Shown in pieces: positions 1 to 6,323 of a DNA stretch of 8,541 nucleotides. The notes beneath the pieces were generated by a model. It saw only the letters and a list, made by a program, of their open reading frames with translations. It had not been told where the DNA came from and searched no databases. The stretch covers positions 1 through 8,541 of the forward strand of contig JBLNBZ010000026.1 of the NCBI GenBank assembly GCA_050260355.1. Reading direction: 5' to 3'. Source of the stretch: CADEFX01 sp050260355 (lineage in GTDB: Bacteria; Pseudomonadota; Alphaproteobacteria; Rhizobiales; Hyphomicrobiaceae). The translations under genes were made by a program, and so were the position numbers. Position 1 is the first letter of the stretch, and each line of letters opens with the position of its first letter.

Positions 1-2
1 TT

Positions 3-617
3 TTCGATGAGGTCGGGCTGCCCGACGCCATCCGCTGCGACAACGGCGCCCCGTTCGGCTCGACGGGCGCAGGTGGCCTGTCGCGACTGTCGGTGTGGTT
101 CCTGAAGTTGCGCATCGAGCCGCGCTTCATTCCGCCCGCCTCGCCGCAGGACAACGGCCGTCACGAGCGCATGCATCGCACGCTGAAGGCGGAGACGGCG
201 CTGCCGCCAGCGCATCATCCCGACCAGCAGCAAGTGCGCTTCAACATCTTCCGCGCGGCCTACAACGAGGAGCGTCCGCACGAGGCGCTGGGACAGACGC
301 CGCCGGCCTGTCACTGGCGACCACCGCGCCGGCAGCTACCGCAGCGGATCGAGGAGCCCTGGTATGACCCGGATCATCAGGTGCGCCGCGTGCGCGCGGA
401 CGGCACCATCAAGTGGCGCGGCGCTCACGTGTTCATCGGCGAGGCGCTGGCGCTCGAGCCGGTCGGCATTGCCGAGCACGAGCGCGGCGGCCACCTCGTG
501 CGCTTCTCGAGCCGAGACCTCGGGCTGATCGACGAGGCCGGCCGCTTCCATCGCTTCGCTCCGCCGCGCTGGCGGCTGCGCTCAACGATGAAACCGGGTA
601 ACCTCGAGCCCGAATAG
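3..617 (+). CDS. IS481-family DDE transposase, C-terminal part (5' end outside the window)
   Basis: The reading frame is open from the left edge, so the 204 residues seen are the C-terminal part of a longer protein; family members are usually somewhat under 400 residues. The GTG at 93 is an internal codon, not a start, because the residues before it already belong to the catalytic core. Visible rve/DDE features are the second Asp in IRCDNGAPF (residue 13 of the fragment) and the catalytic Glu in DNGRHERMHRTLK (residue 55), followed by YNEERPHEALGQTPP, which is typical of IS3/IS481 integrase cores. The last 85 or so residues (VRRVRADGTIKWRGAHVFI and onward) resemble the C-terminal tail of IS481-type transposases in Rhizobiales. 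The enzyme would cut and join the ends of its own element. No internal stop or frameshift is seen, so the visible part looks intact. Two end-like repeats follow directly after the stop codon. Confidence 0.9.
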   Translation, partial: FDEVGLPDAIRCDNGAPFGSTGAGGLSRLSVWFLKLRIEPRFIPPASPQDNGRHERMHRTLKAETALPPAHHPDQQQVRFNIFRAAYNEERPHEALGQTPPACHWRPPRRQLPQRIEEPWYDPDHQVRRVRADGTIKWRGAHVFIGEALALEPVGIAEHERGGHLVRFSSRDLGLIDEAGRFHRFAPPRWRLRSTMKPGNLEPE

Positions 618-662
618 TGTCAGGGATGTTGCCGGTCCAAAGTGTCAGGAATGTCCTCGGTC
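616..662 (+). repeat. Tandem pair of 22-base repeats at the IS end
   Basis: Two copies starting with AGTGTCAGG and ending in CGGTC occupy 616-637 and 641-662, with start points 25 bases apart. They match at 18 of 22 positions, differing only at copy positions 10 and 15-17. The first copy overlaps the last bases of the transposase stop codon. Repeated TGTCAGG-type motifs at element ends are common in this IS group and are probably transposase-binding sites; that role is inferred. Confidence 0.65.
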
Positions 663-704
663 GTTCGCGGCATAATCCGAGCTCGTGTCTGCCCCTCATC
701 CTAA

Positions 705-730
705 CCTTCTCCCCACAGGTGGGGAGAAGG
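705..730. repeat. REP-like palindrome with perfect 11-bp stem
   Basis: The arms at 705-715 (CCTTCTCCCCA) and 720-730 (TGGGGAGAAGG) are perfectly complementary around a CAGG loop. The sequence just before it, CCCTCATCCTAA, together with this hairpin resembles a palindrome seen many times in alphaproteobacterial intergenic regions. There is no T-run after it, so it is more likely a dispersed repeat than a rho-independent terminator. Confidence 0.65.
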
Positions 731-756
731 GACTGTTCGAGTGGGCGGCTTTCGCA

Positions 757-806
757 TCATCCCGGTCCCGCATGCGCGATGCGCCTGCGGAAATGGGCCG
801 GGATGA
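757..806. repeat. Second REP-like inverted repeat
   Basis: The arms TCATCCCGGTCC (757-768) and GGGCCGGGATGA (795-806) pair over 12 bases with one G-T wobble. Between them sits a smaller hairpin, CGCAT-GCGCG-ATGCG (769-783). Arms of the form TCATCCCGG are typical of dispersed palindromic elements in Bradyrhizobium-like genomes. Its sequence is unrelated to the palindrome 27 bases upstream, so two repeat families lie side by side. Confidence 0.55.
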
Positions 807-911
807 CGTAAATGGAGAGGTGCGCCGCCGCAAATCGGACTGTCTTTGTGTATCGCAAAGGAGTAATCTGAGGTCTGAGCTTCGAGCCATCATCAGATCA
901 GGGGGCTCGCG

Positions 912-1370
912 ATGACAACACAGAGTTCGGCTTCGGACGCCTCGCTGTTTCGCTACTCGCCGATTGCGCTGTTCCTCGCCGGCGTTTTGTCAGTGCTGCT
1001 GTTTCAGCAGGGTGCGCTCGCGATCCTGCACGCGGCAGGCTTTGTCCCCAGCCCGCCGTTCTCCTACGGCAAAACCCAGCCTTTCGGCGTGCCGCAAATC
1101 TGGTCATTGGTCTTCTGGGGCGGGGTGTGGGGCTTGGTGTACGGAGTTGCCGAGAAGCATTTTCCCGACAACGCCGGCTACTGGATCATGGCTATCCTGT
1201 TCGGCTTATTGCCGACGCTGGTGCTGTGGTTCATCGTGTTCCCGCTGCGCGGCGTGCCCATGGCAGCCGGCTGGGAGCCTACTCGGATGGCGGTGCACGT
1301 GGTGATCCATTGCGCATGGTCGTTGGGAACCGGCATCCTGCTTCGCTTGCCCCGCACGTCCGCCTACTGA
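912..1370 (+). CDS. Small four-helix membrane protein of unknown function
   Basis: This encodes 152 residues. The ATG is preceded by AGGGGG (900-905) at a spacing of 6 bases, which supports the start. Four hydrophobic segments are visible, at about residues 15-40, 62-80, 90-111 and 126-145, so it is probably an inner-membrane protein with a short polar N-terminus. Two features stand out: a WSLVFWGGVWGLVYG segment, a Gly/Trp-rich helix that could pack tightly in the membrane, and a His pair (H129, H133) in the last helix. I recall similar uncharacterised proteins in alphaproteobacteria but cannot name a family, and I do not assign a function. It stands alone: an IS and repeats lie upstream, and the convergent importer operon ends 330 bases downstream. 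Its base composition does not obviously differ from its neighbours. Confidence 0.75.
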   Translation: MTTQSSASDASLFRYSPIALFLAGVLSVLLFQQGALAILHAAGFVPSPPFSYGKTQPFGVPQIWSLVFWGGVWGLVYGVAEKHFPDNAGYWIMAILFGLLPTLVLWFIVFPLRGVPMAAGWEPTRMAVHVVIHCAWSLGTGILLRLPRTSAY

Positions 1371-1379
1371 GCCCATAGC

Positions 1380-1395
1380 GGGGAAAGTAATCCCC
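1380..1395 (+). terminator. Weak hairpin after the membrane-protein gene
   Basis: GGGGA (1380-1384) and TCCCC (1391-1395) form a 5-bp stem around AAGTAA, starting 9 bases after the stop codon. No T-run follows, so this is only a candidate terminator. Confidence 0.3.
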
Positions 1396-1664
1396 GGCCA
1401 TTCCGCTCGCTTTAAGCTCGCCCGCGTCCTGCTCGGTGCAAGGGGGCGTTTCCTGGGAACCCTCTGGCGAACGCGGAGCGGGAGCGACCGTGCCGGACGC
1501 GGGAGCGAGCCGATGCTTTCCCAGTCCCGGATCAATGAGCGAGATGGACCGCGCTGTCTTCCTGGGCAGACGGCACCGGTTGCGCAAGGCGGCGATCGTA
1601 TCGCCCCGAATACTTTCTTTGGGTCCACGGGCGCGCGCCGCCTTGCACCCCTTGCTCCCCATGT

Positions 1665-1688
1665 CCTCGGGCCCGAGCGGCCGCGAGG
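1665..1688 (-). terminator. Candidate terminator of the liv operon
   Basis: Eleven bases past the livF stop on the minus strand, CCTCG (1665-1669) pairs with CGAGG (1684-1688) and GGCC pairs with GGCC inside, with one bulged base. The region also contains the 12-base palindrome CTCGGGCCCGAG (1666-1677). It is very GC-rich but lacks a U-run on the exit side, so its action as an intrinsic terminator is uncertain. Confidence 0.35.
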
Positions 1689-1699
1689 CAGACCGTGAT

Positions 1700-2419
1700 T
1701 CAGCCGACGCCGAGATAGACCTTTTGCACCTCGGGATCGTTGGCGAGCTCCTTGGCCGAACCCGACAGAACGCTGCGGCCGACCTGCAGCACATAGGCGC
1801 GCTCGGCCACCTCCAGCGCGAGATCCACCGACTGCTCGGCGAGCAGGATGGTCAGGCCCTCGCGATGCAGGAGCGCGAACGTCTCGTACATGGACTCCAC
1901 GATCGCCGGCGCGAGGCCGAGGCTCGGCTCGTCGAGCAGCAGAAGCTTCGGATCGCTCATCAGCGCGCGGCCAACGGCGAGCATCTGCCGCTCGCCACCC
2001 GACATGGTGCCGGCGCGCTGCTTGCGCCGCTCGGCAAGGCGGGGGAACACGCCGTAGACGCGATCGAGCAGGGCTGCGGTCTTCGACTTGTCGGCGAGCG
2101 GCGTTGCGCCGAGCAGAAGGTTGTTCTCCACGGTCTGCTGCACGAACAGCCGCCATCCCTCGGGAGAGAGCGCGAGGCCTTTGCGCACGATGGCATAGGC
2201 CGGCCGTCCCGTGATGTCCTCGCCGGCGAAGTTGATGCGCCCCTTGGACGGCGGCACGATGCCGGTGATGGCGTTGAGCGTGGTGGTCTTGCCGGCACCG
2301 TTGGAGCCGAGCAGCGCCACGACCGCGCCCGACGGCACCTCGAGCGAGACATCCGCAACGCCGATGAGGTCGCCGTAGCGAACCTCGAGATGCTCGACCG
2401 TGAGCAAGGGTGCGGTCAT
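1700..2419 (-). CDS. livF: High-affinity branched-chain amino acid-type ABC transporter ATPase LivF
   Basis: This 239-residue cytoplasmic ATPase is full length for LivF and pairs with LivG to drive import. Visible motifs are Walker A GSNGAGKT (38-45), signature MSGGERQ (139-145), Walker B LLLLDEP (159-165) and D-loop SLGLAP (166-171). The switch position is Gln (LLAEQ, Q196) where most ABC ATPases have His, as is usual in LivF. The open frame runs much further upstream, but the ATG at 2419 is chosen because homology begins at MTAPLLTVEHLEVRYG and GGAGG (2427-2431) lies 7 bases before it. Its start overlaps the livG stop by 4 bases (ATGA), which points to coupled translation and a matched LivF:LivG ratio. 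It is the last gene of the operon. The family assignment is firm; the transported substrate is not shown by this subunit. Confidence 0.95.
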   Translation of the reverse strand: MTAPLLTVEHLEVRYGDLIGVADVSLEVPSGAVVALLGSNGAGKTTTLNAITGIVPPSKGRINFAGEDITGRPAYAIVRKGLALSPEGWRLFVQQTVENNLLLGATPLADKSKTAALLDRVYGVFPRLAERRKQRAGTMSGGERQMLAVGRALMSDPKLLLLDEPSLGLAPAIVESMYETFALLHREGLTILLAEQSVDLALEVAERAYVLQVGRSVLSGSAKELANDPEVQKVYLGVG

Positions 2420-3156
2420 CGCGACGCCTCCGCCGCCTTCTGCGCGTGACGCCGGCCGAGGTAGGCCTCGATGACGCGCTCGTTGCGGGTCACCTCCTGC
2501 GGGCTGCCACGCGCGATCTCGCGCCCCTGATGAAAGACGATGACCCGATGGGCCAGAGAATGGATCACCTCCATGATGTGCTCGACGATGACCAGCGTGA
2601 TGCCGCCGGCGTGGATCGAGCGCACGAGCTCGATGGCGCGCTGGATCTCGGCGGGCGTGAGCCCTGCCATGGACTCGTCGAGCAGCAGCACCTTCGGCTC
2701 GGAGGCCAATGCCCGCGCGATCTCGAGCCGCTTGCGGCCGGGCGTGCCGAGGCTGCGCGCCGGCGCATCGGCGACATTGGTCAAACCCACGCGATCGATC
2801 ACCTCGCGCGCCTTGGCCCTGGCGGCGGCGGTGCGCGGATAGCGCAGGAACGCGCCGACCATGACGTTCTCGGTCACGGTCATGGATTCGAACGTGAGCG
2901 GCACCTGGAACGTCCTGGCGATGCCAAGCTCGGCGCGCGCCTCGGGCGACAGCCGCGTCACGTCCTTGCCTTCGAACGCGACCGTGCCGGCCGTCGGCAG
3001 CAGATCGCCGGTCAGGCAATTGAAGAACGTCGATTTGCCGGCGCCGTTGGGGCCGATGAGCCCCAGCACCTCGCCTTCGGTCACGGACACGGAGGCTGCA
3101 TCGACGGCCTTGAACGAGCCGAAGGCCATGGTGATGTCCTTGGCCTCAAGCAGCAT
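2416..3156 (-). CDS. livG: High-affinity branched-chain amino acid-type ABC transporter ATPase LivG
   Basis: This 246-residue ATPase is the partner of LivF. Walker A is GPNGAGKST (35-43), the Q-loop is Q84 in RTFQ, Walker B is VLLLDE (156-161) and the switch His is H193 in VEH. Two departures from the textbook ABC pattern are clear. The signature normally read as LSxGQ is LGTPG (136-140), continuing RKRLEIARAL, and the Pro after Walker B is Ser (DESMAGLTP). I recall related LivG subfamilies with similar RKRLE-type signatures, so this is probably a natural variant rather than damage. The start at 3156 is preferred over an upstream in-frame ATG at 3231 because the LivG fold begins there and GGAGA (3162-3166) lies 5 bases before it. 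It overlaps the livM end by 11 bases and the livF start by 4. Confidence 0.95.
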   Translation of the reverse strand: MLLEAKDITMAFGSFKAVDAASVSVTEGEVLGLIGPNGAGKSTFFNCLTGDLLPTAGTVAFEGKDVTRLSPEARAELGIARTFQVPLTFESMTVTENVMVGAFLRYPRTAAARAKAREVIDRVGLTNVADAPARSLGTPGRKRLEIARALASEPKVLLLDESMAGLTPAEIQRAIELVRSIHAGGITLVIVEHIMEVIHSLAHRVIVFHQGREIARGSPQEVTRNERVIEAYLGRRHAQKAAEASR

Positions 3157-4120
3157 CGGCGTCTCCGCGCACCTTCCGCTTGAACAGCGTCGTGAGAAGG
3201 CCCAGCAGCCCGCCCGGCAGGAAGCGGGCAATGATCATGATGATGGCTCCGTAGACGACGAACGTGAGGCCAGCGCCCTTGCCGCCCAGCAGGCTGTTGG
3301 AGATCTCCTCCAGCGGGACGAGAATTGCCGCGCCGATCAGCGGCCCGAACAGGAGGCCTGCGCCGCCGAGCGCCGACATGATCAGCATCTTCACCGATAT
3401 CAGAATGCCGAGCCCGGAGTCCGGATCGATGAATCCGAACATGGTGAGATAAAGCCCGCCGGCAATGGAGGTCAGGGCAGCGCTCAGCATGAAGGCGGCA
3501 AGCTTGTAGCGCCCGGCCCGCACGCCGAGCGAGCGCGCGGCGCGCTCGTTGTCCTTGATGGCGCGCAGATAGAAGCCCATGCGGCTCGTCTCCATGCGCC
3601 AGGTCAGAAACAGTACGCCGGCGAGGACGAGGAGGAAGATGTAGTAGTACGGCATCGCCGACGTGAACGAGAGGTCGAGCACCGTGCGCGGCACGGTCGG
3701 CCCGGACAAGCCTTGCGCACCGCCCAGGGATTCGCTCGTCGTCGTCATGACGCGCGCCAGCTCGGCGACGGCAATGGTCGCCATGCTGAAGTAGTGCCCC
3801 GCCAGGCGCACCGTCGGCACGCCGATCACGGAGGCGATCAGGACGCTCACCAGCACTCCGAACGGAAGGCCGGCGATCGGAGGCAGGCCGAGATAGGTGT
3901 AGGCGAGCACTGCGGAGTAGGCGCCGACGCCGAAGAACACGGCGTGCCCGATGGAGACCTGTCCGGCATAGCCGCCGACGATGTTCCATGCCGATGCGCC
4001 GATGGCATAGAGCAGAACCAGAGCGCCCAGCCGCTGGTAGACGGGAACGCCCGCCGTGAGGAATGGAAAGGCCAGCGCCAGCAGCACGAGTATCGACACG
4101 AGCACAGTGCGCCGCATCAT
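3146..4120 (-). CDS. livM: Branched-chain amino acid-type ABC transporter permease LivM
   Basis: This 324-residue inner-membrane permease forms the translocation channel with LivH. Hydrophobic helices run through most of the protein, beginning at about residues 5-24 and 32-50. Family hallmarks are GGYAGQVSIGHAVFFGVGAY (49-68), FSMATIAVAELARV (111-124) and the cytoplasmic loop RAIKDNERAARSLGV (186-200), the EAA-like coupling segment that contacts the ATPases. The open frame extends far upstream on this strand, across livH, but that part is a shadow. The MM at 4120/4117 is where LivM similarity starts, and ATGA (4117-4120) overlaps the livH stop. Either of the two adjacent Met codons could be used; AAGG stands just before them. 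The C-terminus (KRKVRGDADAA) is charged and cytoplasmic, and its coding sequence overlaps livG by 11 bases. Confidence 0.94.
   Translation of the reverse strand: MMRRTVLVSILVLLALAFPFLTAGVPVYQRLGALVLLYAIGASAWNIVGGYAGQVSIGHAVFFGVGAYSAVLAYTYLGLPPIAGLPFGVLVSVLIASVIGVPTVRLAGHYFSMATIAVAELARVMTTTSESLGGAQGLSGPTVPRTVLDLSFTSAMPYYYIFLLVLAGVLFLTWRMETSRMGFYLRAIKDNERAARSLGVRAGRYKLAAFMLSAALTSIAGGLYLTMFGFIDPDSGLGILISVKMLIMSALGGAGLLFGPLIGAAILVPLEEISNSLLGGKGAGLTFVVYGAIIMIIARFLPGGLLGLLTTLFKRKVRGDADAA
3162..3166 (-). promoter_or_regulatory. Ribosome binding site deciding the livG start
   Basis: GGAGA on the minus strand lies 5 bases before the ATG at 3156, inside the unrelated frame of upstream livM. It favours the short LivG over a 25-residue-longer version from 3231, whose extra Cys/Arg-rich residues do not resemble LivG. 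Confidence 0.7.
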
Positions 4121-4980
4121 GCCTTGCCCATCAATCCCTGCGGCCTGAACCACAGCACCAGCACGAACAGAACGTAGACGATGACGTCCTTGTAGACGGG
4201 GCCGATCAGGTAGGCCGAGAGCGACTCGACAACACCGATCAGAAGCCCGGCCACCAGCGCTCCGGGCACGCTGCCGAAGCCGCCGAGCGAGACCGTGACG
4301 AAGGCGATGATGGCCAGCGTCTCGCCGACTGTCGGCGAGGTGTAGAAGAACGTGGCGATCATCGCGCCGGCAATGCCGGTGGCTCCGGCGGCCAGCGCCC
4401 AGGCGACGGCCTGCATGTACTCGGGGCGAATGCCCATGATCTGAGCTGCGATGGCATCCTCCGATACCGCCAGCATCTTGCTGCCGAGCGACGTGCGCGT
4501 GAGGATCAGATGCAGGGCCAGGGTGACCGCCAAGCCGACCGCGCCCGCAAGCAGGCGCGGCGCGTCGATGCGCAGCCCTGCGATCACGAAGGGTGGACCC
4601 AGAATGTTGTCGGGCAGCGTGCGGAAGTCCGAGCCGAACAGCCAGAAGGCCGAGTAGCGCAGGAACAGCGCCAGGCCGAATGTGCCGAGGATCTGCGCCA
4701 GCATGGGCCCGCGCATGATCTGGCGCACGAGCAGCAAGTAGCTCAGCACGCCGACGGTGGCGAGCAGCATGGCGGCAATCGGCATGGACGCTGCAGGTCC
4801 GCCGCCCATGGCGGTCCACACGACGAAGGCCGCGTACATGGCCAGCATGACGAAATCGCCGTGCGCGAAGTTGACGACGTTCATCATGCCCCAGATCAGC
4901 GTCAGGCCCGAGGAGAACAGCGCATACACGGCGCCGAGCAGCAACCCGCTGACGATGACCTGGACGAGCGTGAGCGACAT
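4117..4980 (-). CDS. livH: Branched-chain amino acid-type ABC transporter permease LivH
   Basis: This 287-residue inner-membrane permease is of normal length for LivH. About eight hydrophobic segments are visible. The hallmarks are NVVNFAHGDFVMLAMY (34-49), the loop KMLAVSEDAIAAQIMGI (168-184), which is the EAA-like contact with the ATPases, and VTVSLGGFGSVPGALVAG (228-245). In that loop, Glu-Asp (174-175) stands where many homologues have a neutral/Asn pair, a mild variation. The ATG at 4980 starts the family similarity at MSLTLVQVIVSGLLLGAVYA. No good Shine-Dalgarno sequence precedes it (the 20 bases upstream are AU/GC-mixed without GGAG), unlike the other genes of the operon, so its initiation may be weaker. 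It is separated from the binding-protein gene by 92 bases that contain a strong inverted repeat. Its stop overlaps the livM start by 4 bases. Confidence 0.95.
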   Translation of the reverse strand: MSLTLVQVIVSGLLLGAVYALFSSGLTLIWGMMNVVNFAHGDFVMLAMYAAFVVWTAMGGGPAASMPIAAMLLATVGVLSYLLLVRQIMRGPMLAQILGTFGLALFLRYSAFWLFGSDFRTLPDNILGPPFVIAGLRIDAPRLLAGAVGLAVTLALHLILTRTSLGSKMLAVSEDAIAAQIMGIRPEYMQAVAWALAAGATGIAGAMIATFFYTSPTVGETLAIIAFVTVSLGGFGSVPGALVAGLLIGVVESLSAYLIGPVYKDVIVYVLFVLVLWFRPQGLMGKA

Positions 4981-5019
4981 CGGATGAAATTGCGCTGCGA
5001 GAGGGTGGTCGCCATTGCG

Positions 5020-5049
5020 ACGCAGGGTCCGGAGATCCGGACCCTGCGT
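5020..5049 (-). promoter_or_regulatory. Intercistronic 14-bp inverted repeat between the binding-protein gene and livH
   Basis: ACGCAGGGTCCGGA (5020-5033) and TCCGGACCCTGCGT (5036-5049) are perfect inverse complements with only two bases between them, so the RNA would fold into a very stable hairpin with a loop of about 4 bases. It lies 23 bases after the binding-protein stop and has no U-run after it. By analogy with malE-malF and other binding-protein operons, it probably protects the upstream message from 3' decay or ends part of the transcripts, so that the binding protein exceeds the membrane subunits. The role is inferred; the structure is directly visible. Confidence 0.7.
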
Positions 5050-5072
5050 GCGAGGCAGTTGAAATTTGGCCG

Positions 5073-6323
5073 CTACCAGCCCTTGTAGGGGAGCTTGATC
5101 TCGCCCGCCGCCTTGTCCTTCGGCCAGACCGGAACATAGGCCCCGCCCTGCATCTGCGTCAGCAGGCTGGAGCCCAGCGTGTTCTGCCCCTTGGCGTCGA
5201 ACTTGACGCCGTTGTAGCCGGTGACGACCTGGTTGGCCTTGAGATCGGTTGCCCGCAAGGCGGCCTGGATCTTGGCCGGGTCGGTGGAGCCTGCACGATT
5301 GATGGCCTCGGCCATGGTCAGGAAGCCCTGCAGCCCGCGGCCGGACGGATCATCGAGGTCGACGCCGGTCTTCTTCTTGTACATCTCGTTGATGATCGCG
5401 GAGATGCTGCCGGGCTTGCCCGGGGCGAACGACGAGCGATTGATCAGCCCCTCGACCAGCATGCCTGACGACTTGACGAAGGACGGATCGTTGAAGCCTG
5501 CGTTGTCCGCGATCATGATCGGCGGCTTGTAGTTCAGGTCCTTCATGGTCTTGGCGTACAGGATGGCGTCGGAGGTGTAGCTGACGAACACCACTACGTC
5601 GGTGTTCTTCTCCTTCAACTGCAGGACCTGTGGCTGCACGTCGGTGGTATTGGCGGGATAGGGGATGACGAGCGCGACGTTGAAGCCGCTCTTGATCGCC
5701 TCCTCCTTGACCACGCTGGCGATCGAGGTGCCGTACTCCGTATTCTCGTTGACGATCGCGATCGTGTCGATCTTCCTGCCGGCAGCCTTCTGCTCCTTCA
5801 GAAACTCCATGTAGGCCTTGGCAATGTCGGAGGCGACCGGCGTGGTGCGGAAGAACCACTTGAAGCCGCGCTCGGTCAAGTTGGCGGCGACCGATTCAGG
5901 CGTGAGGAAGGGAATGCCGTACTTCTCGGCGATGGCGCTGGTGGTGACCGTGATGCCCGACTGATAGGCGCCGATCAAAGCGACCACCTTCTCCTCGGTG
6001 ATCAGCCGCAGCGCCTGGTTCTGCCCGGCTGCCGGCGTGCCCTGATTGTCCGCGAAGATGACCTCGATCTTAGCGCCGCCCAATCCCGGCAATCCTTGCG
6101 TGGCGGCCAGCGGGATATCCTTGAGCTCGGGATGGGCGTTGTTGACGATGTCGACGCCGAGCTCGATGGCGGCCTTGGAGAAGTTGCCGGCGCTCGCCGC
6201 GTTGCCGCTCAGCGGATAGATGGCTCCGATCTTGACGGTTTGCTGCGCCATCGCGGCAGTGGACAGGAGAACGCCCGTCACACCCAGGGCGAATGACCGC
6301 CCCAACCAACGCAATCCTTTCAT
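5073..6323 (-). CDS. Periplasmic substrate-binding protein of the LivJ/LivK type
   Basis: This encodes 416 residues. A signal peptide is clear: positive MKGLRWLGR, then a hydrophobic stretch to about residue 23, and an AMA cleavage site after residue 26, giving mature QQTVKIGAIYPLSG. There is no Cys lipobox, so the mature protein is a soluble periplasmic receptor. The rest is a type I periplasmic-binding fold (Peripla_BP_6 type) with family phrases such as VVALIGAYQSGITVTTSAIA, EKYGIPFLTPESVAANLTER and IAIVNENTEYGTSIA. It delivers ligand to LivHM. Members of this family bind branched-chain amino acids, amides, urea or small organic/aromatic acids, and the sequence alone does not settle which. 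The open frame reaches 6599, but the start at 6323 is fixed by the signal peptide and the strong GGGGAGAGG (6328-6336). It is the first gene of the importer operon. Confidence 0.94.
   Translation of the reverse strand: MKGLRWLGRSFALGVTGVLLSTAAMAQQTVKIGAIYPLSGNAASAGNFSKAAIELGVDIVNNAHPELKDIPLAATQGLPGLGGAKIEVIFADNQGTPAAGQNQALRLITEEKVVALIGAYQSGITVTTSAIAEKYGIPFLTPESVAANLTERGFKWFFRTTPVASDIAKAYMEFLKEQKAAGRKIDTIAIVNENTEYGTSIASVVKEEAIKSGFNVALVIPYPANTTDVQPQVLQLKEKNTDVVVFVSYTSDAILYAKTMKDLNYKPPIMIADNAGFNDPSFVKSSGMLVEGLINRSSFAPGKPGSISAIINEMYKKKTGVDLDDPSGRGLQGFLTMAEAINRAGSTDPAKIQAALRATDLKANQVVTGYNGVKFDAKGQNTLGSSLLTQMQGGAYVPVWPKDKAAGEIKLPYKGW

Larger units (their letters stand above)
1..662 (+). mobile_element. 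3' part of an IS481-like insertion sequence
   Basis: This covers the transposase fragment plus the short non-coding tail with two near-identical 22-base repeats. The left end lies outside the window. The exact right boundary is not certain: I place it at the end of the second repeat, but no target duplication can be checked without the other end. Confidence 0.6.
663..911. other. Non-coding stretch between the IS end and the membrane-protein gene
   Basis: Apart from the two palindromes annotated separately, I see no gene here. Short open frames in this stretch have no ribosome site or recognisable protein. The last 100 bases must carry the promoter of the gene at 912, but no convincing -35/-10 pair could be picked out. 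Confidence 0.6.
1371..1699. other. Convergent intergenic region with no supported gene
   Basis: This lies between the ends of two converging transcription units. Besides the two candidate terminator hairpins, it has a 10-base direct repeat, GCGGGAGCGA, at 1478-1487 and 1499-1508. Open frames cross it on both strands, but they only continue as shadows of livF or of the membrane-protein gene. None has a ribosome site or a recognisable product. It could be the remains of an older gene, but I see no proof of that. Confidence 0.5.

Noticed and set aside
93..617. Transposase starting at the GTG at 93
   Set aside because: The frame is open upstream and encodes the catalytic Asp segment before this codon, so the gene is simply cut by the window edge.
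1436..2449. Plus-strand open frame of 337 codons covering the convergent gap and livF
   Set aside because: Most of it is antisense to livF, and the part in the gap has no ribosome site or known motif.
2861..4177. Long plus-strand open frame (438 codons) across livG/livM
   Set aside because: It is antisense to clear permease and ATPase genes, with His/Gln/Arg-rich low-complexity content typical of a GC-driven shadow and no ribosome site.
4063..5088. Plus-strand open frame of 341 codons opposite livH
   Set aside because: Shadow of livH: its composition is dominated by Arg, Gln, His and Glu, with no recognisable fold.
3146..5137. LivM as a 663-residue fusion protein
   Set aside because: The upstream half is an out-of-frame reading of livH; LivM similarity begins at the MM at 4120, next to the livH stop overlap.
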